Part shown: positions 45,238 to 54,242 of the stretch, in pieces
Layout: every line of letters begins with the position of its first letter
Numbering within the stretch: position 1 is the stretch's first letter
Notes under the pieces: model-generated
What the model saw: the letters and a program-made list of their open reading frames with translations, nothing else
Database searches by the model: none
Told to the model about the DNA's origin: nothing
Program-made: the position numbers and the translations under genes
NCBI RefSeq assembly: GCF_014650495.1
Contig: NZ_BMVB01000001.1
Coordinates: 104,003-168,002, forward strand
DNA from: Streptomyces cinnamoneus
Lineage (GTDB): Bacteria > Actinomycetota > Actinomycetes > Streptomycetales > Streptomycetaceae
Direction of reading: 5' to 3'
DNA: 64,000 bases

Positions 45238-46101
45238 ATGCCGGAGCTGCCGGAGGTCGAGGCCCTCACCGGGTTCCTGACCGAGCGCCTCGTGGGCCGT
45301 ACGGTCGAGCGCGTTCTGCCCGCCGCGGTGAGCGTCCTCAAGACCTACGACCCGCCCCTGAGCGCCGTCGAAGGGCACACGGTCACCGCGGTGCGGCGGC
45401 ACGGCAAATTCCTCGACCTGGACACGGACGACGGGCCGCACCTGGTCTTCCACCTCGCCCGGGCGGGCTGGCTGCGCTGGCACGACAGCCTGCCCGCCGC
45501 ACCCCCGCGCCCGGGCAGGGGGCCGCTCGCGCTCCGGGTGCGGCTGGCCGGCGGCGACGGCTTCGACCTGACCGAGGCGGGCACCCAGAAGCGGCTCGCC
45601 GTGTACTGCGTGCACGACCCCGCCGACGTCCCCGGCGTCGCCCGCCTCGGCCCGGACCCGCTCGCCCCCGGCTTCACCGCGGAGGTCTTCGCCGGGCTGC
45701 TGCGCGGCGAGCGACGCCAGATCAAGGGCGTCCTGCGCGACCAGGGGGTCATCGCCGGCATCGGCAACGCCTACTCCGACGAGATCCTCCACGCCGCCCG
45801 CATGTCGCCGTTCAAGCTCGCCGCGGCCCTCACCGACACCGAGACGGCCGACCTCTACGAAGCGCTGGGCACCACCTTGCGGGAGGCCGTCGAACGGTCG
45901 CGCGGGCACGCCGCCGCCGAACTGAAGGCGGAGAAGAAGAGCGGCATGCGGGTGCACGGCCGCACCGGGGAGCCCTGCCCGGTGTGCGGCGACACCGTCC
46001 GCGAGGTCTCCTTCAGCGACTCGTCGCTGCAGTACTGCCCGACCTGCCAGACGGGCGGCAAGCCGCTGGCCGACCGGCGGCTGTCACGCCTGCTGAAGTG
46101 A
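45238..46101 (+). CDS. Fpg/Nei-family DNA glycosylase
   Basis: This 287-residue protein begins MPELPEVEALTGFL, so Pro2 and Glu3 (catalytic) are present. The conserved lysine lies in RRHGKFLDLD near residue 56. The helix-two-turn-helix region includes DQGVIAGIGNAYSDEILHAA, and the zinc finger has CPVCGDTVRE and YCPTCQTGGKPLADRR. It removes oxidised bases from DNA and cuts the abasic site. ATG 45238 follows TGGAG. The gene's 3' end abuts a broken hydrolase gene on the other strand. Confidence 0.93.
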   Translation: MPELPEVEALTGFLTERLVGRTVERVLPAAVSVLKTYDPPLSAVEGHTVTAVRRHGKFLDLDTDDGPHLVFHLARAGWLRWHDSLPAAPPRPGRGPLALRVRLAGGDGFDLTEAGTQKRLAVYCVHDPADVPGVARLGPDPLAPGFTAEVFAGLLRGERRQIKGVLRDQGVIAGIGNAYSDEILHAARMSPFKLAAALTDTETADLYEALGTTLREAVERSRGHAAAELKAEKKSGMRVHGRTGEPCPVCGDTVREVSFSDSSLQYCPTCQTGGKPLADRRLSRLLK

Positions 46102-46102
46102 G

Positions 46103-46649
46103 CCCGCGGGACCCGCTCTCCCGCGAACGTACGTGCCCGCTCCGCGTCCTTCGCGAAGGTCCCGGCCTTGTACGGGGTGCCGTCCTGCTCGTCCGCGGTC
46201 AGACCGCAGCTGACGGGAGAGCTCTGCCCGGCACCTCTCAGGTCGAACCCGATGACGTCGTACTGCCGTTTCACTTCCGCGGAAACCTTCAGTATCGGGT
46301 CGACGGGCAGATTCAGCCCCGGCGCCCCGGGGCCGCCGGGGTTGAGCAGCAGAACGCCGCGGCGTTCCGTCGCGCTGCTCGCCTTCAGCCGGGATATCGC
46401 GATGTCGATCTTCTTGCCGTCGGGATCGTCGTAGTCCAGCGGCACCTTGACCGTCGCGCACTGAAAGGTGGCGGGGCCGCCGGCTTCGCAGCGCTGCCAC
46501 GTGAGCTGCTGCTGCGTGTACTGCCGCAGGGGGTCCTCGGCGGCGGACGGCCCGGACGCGGCAAAGGCCGTTGCGGGGGTCAGGGCCGAAAGGGAAGCCG
46601 CCGCCGTGATGCCGGCAGTCATAAGAGGTGCCATTCGTCCGTTGCGCAT
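46103..46649 (-). pseudogene. Truncated secreted alpha/beta-hydrolase (tripeptidyl aminopeptidase type)
   Basis: ATG 46649 begins a normal signal peptide (MAPLMTAGITAAASLSALTP) and the N-terminal part of an SlpD/SlpE-type secreted hydrolase: WQRCEAGGPATFQCATVKVP, LLNPGGPGAPGLNL and YDVIGFDLRGAGQSSPVSC. Family members are about 500 residues, with the catalytic Ser in GYSYG after this region. Here similarity stops after FAKDAERARTFAGE, near 46125, and the frame runs on into the antisense of the glycosylase gene. Ser, Asp and His are all missing, so the protein cannot be an active hydrolase. Confidence 0.75.
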
Positions 46650-46783
46650 GGTGATGCTGGTCCTTCTGGGGAGGTCGACCGGGCAGGACACGATCCTGGC
46701 TTCCGGCTCCTGGGCGCGCATCGCGGAAAGGCGGGACATCGTGCTCCCTCGATCGGGGGAGGACCCCCGGTGAGCCGTCCGGT

Positions 46784-46789
46784 CATACT
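46784..46789 (+). promoter_or_regulatory. Candidate -10 element for the NarL-type kinase gene
   Basis: CATACT ends eight bases before ATG 46798, which again suggests a nearly leaderless transcript. The match to TANNNT is partial. Confidence 0.3.
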
Positions 46790-46797
46790 GGCCGGTG

Positions 46798-48030
46798 ATG
46801 ATCATGAGAGTCCGGCCGCTGCTGCGCGGCTCCACGTATGCGGGTGTGCTGTTCGCTTCGTGCGGCGCGTTGGTGAGCCTTCCGCTGCTGCCTTTGGCGA
46901 TGCTGCCGGCGCTGGTGTGGCCGTCCGCTCCCTATGGGGTGCAGTGCGTTCTGGCCCTGCTGGTCTGGGCGGCACTGATCGGCGTGGCCGGGCTGGCCCG
47001 CCCCACGCGGCGGGTGCTGATCGCGTGCGCCCGTCGCCTGCTGAAGGTGCCGTTGCCGGACCCTGTGGCCGCGCGCCGTCCGGTGGGCGGCGACCGTTGG
47101 CGGACTCCTCTCTGGCTGCTGCTGCACGTGGCACTGGGGTGGACGGGGGTGCTGGTGGGCGGTGTGCTGATCCTCGCGGGCCTGACCCTCCCGCTCGGCG
47201 CCGAGGCGGGGCTGAGTCTGTTCGGCCGGACGGTGCGGGTGAAGGACGGCTGGGGCAGCTGGGCGGTGGCGCTCGGCTGCGTGCTGCTGGCGGCGGCCGT
47301 GTGCGTGGTGGTGACGAACGTCCTGCGGGGGCTGGCACCGAGGCTGCTGGGGCCGTCGCCGGCCGAGCGGCTCGCGCTGGCGGCCGAGCGGGAACTGGCG
47401 CTGGCCGAACGCAACCGGCTCGCCCACGAGTTGCACGACTCGATCGGGCACACGCTGACGGCGACCACGATCCAGGCGGCGGTGGCGGGCGAGGTGCTCT
47501 CCGCCGACCCGGTGGCGGCGCGGGCCACCTTGCGCAGCATCGAGGAGTCGGCCCGGGCCGCGCTGGAGGACCTGGACTACGTACTGGGCGCGCTGCGCGA
47601 ACAGAAGGCGGAGACGGCGCCCAGCCGGACCCTGGCCGACCTGCCGGAACTGCTGGACCGGTTGCGGCATGCGGGCGCGGTGGTGGAGCCGGTGCTGTCG
47701 GGCGAGCTGACGCTGGTGCGGGGGCCGCTCTCCCGGGCGGCGTACCGGATCCTGCAGGAGGGGCTGACGAACGCGTTGCGGCACGGGGCGGGCGGTCCCG
47801 TCCACGTCCGCGTGGCGGCCGCGCCGGACGGGCTGGAGATCGGCGTGGTCAACCGGACCGGGGCGGGGACGAGCGTGGGTACGGGCCGGGCTGCCTTCCC
47901 GACGTCCGGGCACGGTCTGCCCGGGCTGGCCGAGCGCGTGCGGCTGCTGAACGGTGAGATCGAGGCCGGTCCGGACGGGCCGCAGCACTGGCGGTTGGCG
48001 GTCCGGCTGCCGGTCCGGTTGCCGGCATGA
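46798..48030 (+). CDS. NarL-type sensor histidine kinase
   Basis: The protein has 410 residues from ATG 46798; ATG 46804 is also possible. Four membrane segments fill residues 10-190. The HisKA_3 phosphorylation site is ELHDSIGHTLTATTIQAAV near residue 216, and the HATPase has LQEGLTNALRHGAGGP near 318 and GHGLPGLAERVRLL near 368. There is no obvious extracellular sensor domain. The stop overlaps the response-regulator start as ATGA. The signal is unknown. Confidence 0.92.
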   Translation: MIMRVRPLLRGSTYAGVLFASCGALVSLPLLPLAMLPALVWPSAPYGVQCVLALLVWAALIGVAGLARPTRRVLIACARRLLKVPLPDPVAARRPVGGDRWRTPLWLLLHVALGWTGVLVGGVLILAGLTLPLGAEAGLSLFGRTVRVKDGWGSWAVALGCVLLAAAVCVVVTNVLRGLAPRLLGPSPAERLALAAERELALAERNRLAHELHDSIGHTLTATTIQAAVAGEVLSADPVAARATLRSIEESARAALEDLDYVLGALREQKAETAPSRTLADLPELLDRLRHAGAVVEPVLSGELTLVRGPLSRAAYRILQEGLTNALRHGAGGPVHVRVAAAPDGLEIGVVNRTGAGTSVGTGRAAFPTSGHGLPGLAERVRLLNGEIEAGPDGPQHWRLAVRLPVRLPA

Positions 48031-48758
48031 CCGGCTCCGACGCGAGCGCAGCCGTCATGACCGGCACCGGCACCGGCCCCGGCTCCACCAGCCCCACCGG
48101 CACCCCCGTCACACTGCTGATCGCGGACGACGACGAGGTGACCCGCAGCGGTCTGCGCACCCTGCTTGCGGCACAGCCGGGGATCGCGGTGGTCGGGGAG
48201 GCCGCCGACGGCATCGAGGCGGTCGAACAGGCGCGGCGGCTCCGGCCGGACGTGGTCCTCATGGACGTGCGCATGCCCCGTCGCAACGGCATCGAGGCCA
48301 CCCGGCAGCTGCTGGCCGAATCGGCCGAACCGCCGAAGGTCGTGGTGATCACCACCTTCGAGAACGACGACCACGTCACCGCCGCGCTCGGCGCGGGGGC
48401 CAGTGGGTTCGTGCTCAAGCGGCTCCCGGTCCGGCGGATCGCCGAGGCGGTGCGGGTGGTGGCGGAAGGGGAGACGATCCTCTTCCCGGCGGCACTGCGC
48501 CGGATGGTCGCCGCCCGCCCGCTGGGGTCCGCCGAGGCGTTGCCGAAGGCGGCGCTGACGGGGCGGGAGGAGCAAGTGCTGCGGCTGATGGCCACCGGCC
48601 TGTCCAACCCGGAGATCGCGGAGTCGCTCACGGTGAGCCTGGAGACGGTGAAGACGCACGTCGGGAACGTGCTGACCAAGCTCGGCGCGCAGAACCGGAC
48701 CCACGCGGTGGTGATCGCGTACGAGTCCGGTCTGGTCGTGCCGCGCTTCGCCGGCTGA
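48027..48758 (+). CDS. NarL/LuxR-family response regulator
   Basis: This 243-residue protein has a Gly/Thr-rich head of about 25 residues, then a receiver domain (LLIADDDEVTRSGLRTLLAA, Asp in VVLMDVRMPRRNGIEATRQL near residue 81, and Lys in GFVLKRLPVRR). A LuxR-type helix-turn-helix follows (LTGREEQVLRLMATGLSNPE and SLETVKTHVGNVLTKL). A GTG or ATG further in may be the true start, since the head is unusual. It is coupled to the upstream kinase. Confidence 0.93.
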   Translation: MTGSDASAAVMTGTGTGPGSTSPTGTPVTLLIADDDEVTRSGLRTLLAAQPGIAVVGEAADGIEAVEQARRLRPDVVLMDVRMPRRNGIEATRQLLAESAEPPKVVVITTFENDDHVTAALGAGASGFVLKRLPVRRIAEAVRVVAEGETILFPAALRRMVAARPLGSAEALPKAALTGREEQVLRLMATGLSNPEIAESLTVSLETVKTHVGNVLTKLGAQNRTHAVVIAYESGLVVPRFAG

Positions 48759-48782
48759 CGCGACCTGCCGCGAGCCGGCGTC

Positions 48783-50225
48783 CTAGTCCCGCGGAATGCC
48801 CCGGGCGTCCGCGTGGGAGAGCTCCGAGTGCTTGTAGGAGTAGGCGAAGTACACGACCAGCCCGATCGCGAACCACACCGCGAACCGCACCCACGTCTGC
48901 CACGCCAGGTAGGTGATGAGCCAGATGGACGCGGCGACCCCGATGGCGGGGACGACCGGCATGCCCGGGCAGCGGAACGAGCGCGGCAGCTCCGGCTGCC
49001 GGTAGCGCAGCACGATCACGGCGGTGCACACCACGGCGAAGGCCAGCAGGATGCCGATGTTGGTCAGCTCCGCCGCCTCGCCGATCGGCACGAAGCCCGC
49101 GATGAGCGCGGAGGCCACGCCGACGATCCACGTGACCCGGGTCGGCACGTGCCGCGTCGGATGCGTGTGGGCGAACCACTTCGGCAACAGCCCGTCGCGG
49201 CTCATCGCGAACCACACGCGGGTCACGCCGAGCATGAAGGTGAACATCACCGTGAGGATGCCGATGATCGCGCCGACCGCGATGACGTCGGCGATGCCGC
49301 TCAGCCCCACGGACTTGAAGGCGGTCGAGAAGCCGCTCTCCTTGTCGATCTCCGTGTAGTGCTGCATGCCCGTCAGCACCAGGCAGGCCAGGACGTAGAG
49401 GACCATCGAGATGGCGAGGGAGTACATGATCGCGCGGGGCATGTGCCGCTGCGCGTCCTTGGACTCCTCGGCCGCCGTCGACATCGCGTCGTAGCCGAAC
49501 ACCGCGAAGAAGACCGTCGCCGCCCCCGTGAAGGCGCCGCTGAGCCCGAAGGGGAAGAAGGGGTGGTAGTTGGCGGTGTCGATGTGGAAGAACCCCACGA
49601 CGACCACCAGCAGGACCACCAGGATCTTCAGCCCCACGACGATCGTTTCGAACCGGGCCGCGTTCTTGATGCCCATGGTCAGCAGCCAGGCGATCAGCAG
49701 GCACAGCAGCGCCGCGAAGAGGTCCACCCGGTGCCCGTCGCCCGTCCCGGGCGCCCCCAGCATCCAGTCGGGCAGCTGGGCGTGCGTCTCCCCGAGCAGG
49801 AAGTTGATGTACCCCGAGATGCCGATGGCCACGACCGCCACGATCGCCGTGTACTCCAGCAGCAGGTCCCAGCCGATGAACCAGCCGCCGATCTCGCCGA
49901 GCACCGCGTAGCCGTACGTGTAAGCGGAACCGGCCCGCGGGATGAGGCCCGCGAACTCCGCGTACGAGAAGGCCGCCGCCGCACTCGCCACGCCCGCGAT
50001 GAGGAAGGACACCAGCACCGCCGGGCCCGCCACGCCGTTGGCGATGGTGCCCGCGAGGCTGAAGATGCCCGCGCCGATGATGCCGCCGACGCCGATGGCC
50101 GTCAGCTGCCACAGGCCGAGGGTGCGGGTCAGGTGCTCGCCGTGCGCCTCGGTCTCCTCCGCCTCCTCGATCGTCTCGATCGGTTTGCGGCGCCATACCC
50201 CCCGGCCCGTCCCGAGCTCTGCCAT
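48783..50225 (-). CDS. Cationic amino acid transporter-type permease (APC superfamily)
   Basis: This 480-residue protein starts at ATG 50225 behind GGGAGGA. It has about 12 to 13 membrane segments. The first contains AIGVGGIIGAGIFSLAGTIA near residue 46, the family's substrate-binding loop. VFFAVFGYDAMSTAAEESKD near residue 250 is typical of the CAT/YfnA group. It would import amino acids with protons. It differs from the permease at 34604 in this motif set, so they are distinct subfamilies. Confidence 0.9.
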   Translation of the reverse strand: MAELGTGRGVWRRKPIETIEEAEETEAHGEHLTRTLGLWQLTAIGVGGIIGAGIFSLAGTIANGVAGPAVLVSFLIAGVASAAAAFSYAEFAGLIPRAGSAYTYGYAVLGEIGGWFIGWDLLLEYTAIVAVVAIGISGYINFLLGETHAQLPDWMLGAPGTGDGHRVDLFAALLCLLIAWLLTMGIKNAARFETIVVGLKILVVLLVVVVGFFHIDTANYHPFFPFGLSGAFTGAATVFFAVFGYDAMSTAAEESKDAQRHMPRAIMYSLAISMVLYVLACLVLTGMQHYTEIDKESGFSTAFKSVGLSGIADVIAVGAIIGILTVMFTFMLGVTRVWFAMSRDGLLPKWFAHTHPTRHVPTRVTWIVGVASALIAGFVPIGEAAELTNIGILLAFAVVCTAVIVLRYRQPELPRSFRCPGMPVVPAIGVAASIWLITYLAWQTWVRFAVWFAIGLVVYFAYSYKHSELSHADARGIPRD

Positions 50226-50345
50226 GGCCTGTCCTCCCGTCGGCCCCGAGGCGGCTCGCCCCTGGACACATAAGCCGCGAATCGCGGCCATCATGGCGGA
50301 GCCGGGGCGGCGACGGAAGGCGCCGCCCCGCACCCCGGGCGCGTA

Positions 50346-52694
50346 TCAGCCGATGGCAGGGGGGACGGACCGCGCACCCGTCCCCCACCCGGACGGCTCC
50401 GGCCCGACCGTGAACTCCAGCCGCTCGCCCTCGCGGATCGCCTCCGTCGTCAGGTACGTGCGCTCGTGCGCGGCCCCGTCGAGCCGCACCGACCGCACGT
50501 ACCGGTCCCGGTCCGAGGTGCCCGGCGCGCTCACCGTGAACCGGCCCCGCGGGTACCAGCGGCGGTCCAGCCGCAGGTCCACCCGGTCGAAGACCGGGGT
50601 GCTCAGCCCCCACACGTCCGCGCCCGGCTGCACCGGGTACACGCCGATGGCGGAGAGCACCATCCACGCCGACATCGTCCCCAGGTCGTCGTTGCCCGTC
50701 ATGCCGGTCGGGGAGTCGGTGAAGAGGGTGAGCGCCGCGTGCACCACGTCCGTGGTCTTCCACGGCTTGCCCGTCGAGAGGTAGGTGTACGGGGCGATGA
50801 GGTCCGGCTCGTTCTGCGGGTTGTACTTGTCGGCGTTGTAGTAGTCGTACGGGCCGTTGACCCACACCTGGCGTGCGGTCCGCGCCGGGTCGGCGAGCAG
50901 CCGGTCGTAGGCGAAGAAGGAGTCCAGCCGCCGCTCCGTCGCCTCCCTGCCGCCCAGCAGCCCGATCAGGCCCGGCAGGTCCTGCGGCACCAGCCACTGG
51001 TACTGCCAGGCCGTGCCCTCGTGGAAGCCCGGGCTCTTCGCCGGGTCCGCGGACCCGGCGAACGCCCCGCCGGCGTCCCGCGGCCGGAAGAAGCCGGTCG
51101 CCGGGTCGAAGAGCCTGCGGTAGTTGCGGGACCGGCCGGCATAGCGCTCGGCGTCCGCGCGGTGGCCCAGGTCCCGGGCCATCCGGGCGAGCACCCCGTC
51201 GGCCAGCGCGTACTCCAGGGTGGCCGAGGCGCCCTCGTGGTAGTCGGAGTCGCCGGGCTTGTGCCGGGTCCGGTCGGGCAGCAGCGGGACGTAACCGCTC
51301 CGCACGTACTCGGCGTTGCCCTCGCGCCCCACGTACGGCGAGCCCGCCGGCGGCACCCCGTCCGCGTTCTTCCGCAACGCCCGGTACGCCTCCTCCTCGT
51401 GCCCCGCGAGCAGGCCGTGGTGGAAGGCGTTGGTCAGGAACGGCGTCACCGGGTCACCGGTCATGATGTTCGTCTCGACCGTCCCGTAACCCCACTTGGG
51501 CAGCCAGCCCCCCTCGGCGTCGATCCGCAGCACCGACAGCGCCATGTCCCTCGACTCCCGCGGCGCCAGCAGGGCCAGCAGCTGCGCCTGGGTGCGGTAG
51601 GTGTCCCACAGGGACCAGTTCTGGTAGTAGGTGAAGCCGTCCGCCCGGTGCACGCGCTGGTCCCAGCCCGTGTAGCGGCCGTCGACGTCGCTGCCGACGT
51701 TGGGGGCGAGGAAGGAACGGTAGAGCGAGGAGTAGAAGGTCCGGCGGAGGGCCGGTGCGCCGCCTCGGACCCGCACGTCGCCCAGCCGCCGCTCCCAGGC
51801 GTCCTGCGCCGCCAGGGCCGTGCGGTCGAAGCCGGCCTCCTCGGCCCGCAGGTTGCGCTCCGCGCCCGCCGCGTCGACGTAGCTGATGGCGGTGGTCGCC
51901 TCGACGTCCCGGTCGCGGGTGGTGTCGAAGCGGACCCAGGCGCCGTTGCCGGTCCGCGAGCTGGAGGCCCGCGAGCCCTCGGAGAGCCCGTCGCCGTTCC
52001 ACGTGCCGTGGCCGGTGAAGGGCCGGTCGAAGCGGGTGAGGGTGTGCAGCGTGTACGGGCGGGTGTCCTGGCAGAAGCCCCGGCCGGTGATGGTGGAGCG
52101 CACCGTACGGCTGTCGACGACCTCGATGCTGGTGGAGACCGTCTTGTGCAGCGACTGGCCCGCGTTGAAGAGCACGTTGGCCTTCTGCGTGGCGGGGAAG
52201 GTGTAGCGCTGCCGGCCCGTACGGGCGGTCGCGGTCAGCTCCGCGGTGATGCCGCCGTAGGAGGCGAGGCGGACCCGGTAGTAGCCGGGACGGGCCCGCT
52301 CGTCAGCATGGCTGAACTCCGCGGCGTACCGGGCGTTGTCCGTCTGCACGACGTCGCCGGTGGTCGGCAGCACGGGCAGGTCGCCGCCGATGCGGCAGCC
52401 GACACCGGAGAGGTGCACGGTGCTGAAGCCGCGGATGTGGTGGTCCTTGTAGTCGTAGCCGGTGTTGTGCCCGGTGTCCGGGGAGAGCTGCACCATGCCG
52501 AACGGCACGGCGGCGCCGGGGAAGGTGTTGCCCTCGTTCTGCGTGCCGATGAAGGGGTTGACGAGGGAGGTGAGCTCCTCGCCGTCCGCCCCGTCCGTCC
52601 TCGGGGGCGCGAGCGCCGTGGAGCCCAGAACCGCCACGAGGGCGAGCACGCCCGCGCCCGCGCGGCGCAGCAGTGGGTGTACGGCCCGTCTCAT
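50346..52694 (-). CDS. Secreted GH92-family alpha-mannosidase
   Basis: This 782-residue protein starts at ATG 52694 behind GAGGGG, with a signal peptide (HPLLRRAGAGVLALVAVLGS). The GH92 marks are visible: LVNPFIGTQNEGNTFPGAAV near residue 43, WSLWDTYRTQAQLLALLAP near 360, YHEGASATLEYALADGV near 484, and GNDDLGTMSAWMVLSAIGVY near 664. GH92 enzymes are Ca-dependent exo-alpha-mannosidases acting on fungal or plant mannans and N-glycans. The protein would be secreted to use outside glycans. No sugar importer is adjacent. Confidence 0.93.
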   Translation of the reverse strand: MRRAVHPLLRRAGAGVLALVAVLGSTALAPPRTDGADGEELTSLVNPFIGTQNEGNTFPGAAVPFGMVQLSPDTGHNTGYDYKDHHIRGFSTVHLSGVGCRIGGDLPVLPTTGDVVQTDNARYAAEFSHADERARPGYYRVRLASYGGITAELTATARTGRQRYTFPATQKANVLFNAGQSLHKTVSTSIEVVDSRTVRSTITGRGFCQDTRPYTLHTLTRFDRPFTGHGTWNGDGLSEGSRASSSRTGNGAWVRFDTTRDRDVEATTAISYVDAAGAERNLRAEEAGFDRTALAAQDAWERRLGDVRVRGGAPALRRTFYSSLYRSFLAPNVGSDVDGRYTGWDQRVHRADGFTYYQNWSLWDTYRTQAQLLALLAPRESRDMALSVLRIDAEGGWLPKWGYGTVETNIMTGDPVTPFLTNAFHHGLLAGHEEEAYRALRKNADGVPPAGSPYVGREGNAEYVRSGYVPLLPDRTRHKPGDSDYHEGASATLEYALADGVLARMARDLGHRADAERYAGRSRNYRRLFDPATGFFRPRDAGGAFAGSADPAKSPGFHEGTAWQYQWLVPQDLPGLIGLLGGREATERRLDSFFAYDRLLADPARTARQVWVNGPYDYYNADKYNPQNEPDLIAPYTYLSTGKPWKTTDVVHAALTLFTDSPTGMTGNDDLGTMSAWMVLSAIGVYPVQPGADVWGLSTPVFDRVDLRLDRRWYPRGRFTVSAPGTSDRDRYVRSVRLDGAAHERTYLTTEAIREGERLEFTVGPEPSGWGTGARSVPPAIG

Positions 52695-52814
52695 AGACCA
52701 CGCCCCTCGAAGCGGCATCGATGTCAGCGCCGACGGTGCGCCCGGGGTGACGGTGAGTCAAGGATGCGACGGATCGTGGGCGTGGTCTTCAGGACACCCC
52801 GACGGAACGTCAGT

Positions 52815-52830
52815 TCACCTACTCGGGTGA
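52815..52830. promoter_or_regulatory. Short dyad in the divergent GH92 / serine hydrolase spacer
   Basis: TCACC and GGTGA form a 5-bp inverted repeat with a six-base spacer in the 223-bp region between starts at 52694 and 52918. It is a possible operator, weakly supported. The rest of the spacer shows no other recognisable element. Confidence 0.25.
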
Positions 52831-52917
52831 GTGGCCGGGCCGGTGCGTTTCGCCCCGGCCGCACGGGGGGAGTGGGGCCTGGGCAAGGGGGACGTCGTGC
52901 GCACGGGGGGCGGAGCG

Positions 52918-54099
52918 ATGGCGGATGCCGTGGGGGAGCGGGCACGGCCGGCGGGACGTGGGCGTGGCCGGCGCAGGCTGCGCACCCTCCTGGCCGTGCT
53001 CGTCGCGGCCGTCACCGCGGCCGCGGCCTCCGGCCCGGGAGCCCGGGGCGGCGGGGGCCACGAGCGCACCCTGGCCGCCATGGAGGCCGCCGTCCGGGAC
53101 GGCGTGCCCGGAGTGCTGGGCCGGGCCCACGACGGGCGCGGCGCCTGGCGGGGCTCGGCCGGCGTCTCCGACCTCACCACGCGACGGCCCTTCCTGCCCC
53201 GGGACCACTTCCGGACCGGCAGCATCGCCAAGACGTTCGTGGCGACGGTCGTGCTGCAGCTGGAGGCGGAGGGCAGGCTGAGCGTGGACGACACGGTCGA
53301 GTCCCGGCTGCCCGGGGTGGTGCGCGGACACGGCCACGACGGCCGGAAGATCACCATCCGCCAGCTCCTGGACCACACGAGCGGCATCTTCAACTACCTC
53401 GACGACCCCACCCTCCGCGCGAAGGTGTACGGCAAGGCGTTCCTCGCCCACCGCGACGACACGTGGACCCCCGCCGAGCTCGTGGCGCTCGCCATGACCC
53501 ACGCGCCCAACTTCCCGCCGGGCACCGGCTATGACTACTCCAACACCGAGTACACCCTCGCCGCCCTGATCGTCGAGCGGACGACCGGCCGCCCCTACGG
53601 CACCGAGCTCAGGCGCCGGATCACCGAGCCCCTCGGCCTGCACTCCACCACCCTGCCCGGCACCGACCGGAGGATCCCCCGGCCCAGCGGGCGGGAGTAC
53701 ACCCGCTTCCACGACGACCCCGGAACGACGCACGACGTCACCGAGTTCAACCCCTCCCTGCTCTGGGCCGTCGGCGACATGATCTCCACCACCGCCGACC
53801 TCGACCGCTTCCTCGCCGTGCTGCTCGGCGGTGGGCTGCTCCCGCCGGCCCAGATGAGGGAGATGACGACCACCGTCCCCCAGGGCGACGACCCCGACAG
53901 CGCTGCCGGACTCGGCCTGTTCCGCTACCGGCTCCCGTGCGGGGCCGAGGTGTGGGGCCACGACGGCCTCTTCTACGGCACGCAGAGCATCGCCTACGCG
54001 ACCCGCGACGGCCGGCACCGGCTGGTCGTCCACTTCAACGGCGACTGGCTCGCCGACACCGCGGCGGCGGGCAACGTCCTGCTCGCCGAATTCTGCTGA
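52918..54099 (+). CDS. Secreted serine hydrolase, beta-lactamase/DD-carboxypeptidase family (second copy)
   Basis: This 393-residue protein starts at ATG 52918 after GGAG. A twin-arginine-like basic head (RPAGRGRGRRRLR) precedes a hydrophobic stretch. SxxK is SIAK near residue 102, YSN lies in GYDYSNTEYTL near residue 206, and HDG in WGHDGLFYGT near 344. Long stretches match the 10435-11658 protein, including FVAT...LQLEAEG and RQLL.HTSG. The pair arose by duplication. Substrate is unknown; D-Ala-D-Ala cleavage or esterase activity is possible. Confidence 0.88.
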   Translation: MADAVGERARPAGRGRGRRRLRTLLAVLVAAVTAAAASGPGARGGGGHERTLAAMEAAVRDGVPGVLGRAHDGRGAWRGSAGVSDLTTRRPFLPRDHFRTGSIAKTFVATVVLQLEAEGRLSVDDTVESRLPGVVRGHGHDGRKITIRQLLDHTSGIFNYLDDPTLRAKVYGKAFLAHRDDTWTPAELVALAMTHAPNFPPGTGYDYSNTEYTLAALIVERTTGRPYGTELRRRITEPLGLHSTTLPGTDRRIPRPSGREYTRFHDDPGTTHDVTEFNPSLLWAVGDMISTTADLDRFLAVLLGGGLLPPAQMREMTTTVPQGDDPDSAAGLGLFRYRLPCGAEVWGHDGLFYGTQSIAYATRDGRHRLVVHFNGDWLADTAAAGNVLLAEFC

Positions 54100-54242
54100 G
54101 ACGCCTCGGCATTCCTCCCTTCGGCGCCTTCCCCGTCCCCCGCACAGCCGGGTTCACCGGCGACGACCAGGCATACTGGAGCGTCCGGCCGACGGACCGC
54201 AGCGCCTACGACAACCGCACGACCGGAGGAACGGGCCGTCCC

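Noticed and set aside
32648-46101. Secondary-metabolite gene cluster suggested by P450, monooxygenases and a UvrA-like gene
   Set aside because: No polyketide synthase, peptide synthetase, terpene cyclase, RiPP precursor or cluster regulator is visible, and the genes are interrupted by terminators and unrelated transport and regulatory genes.
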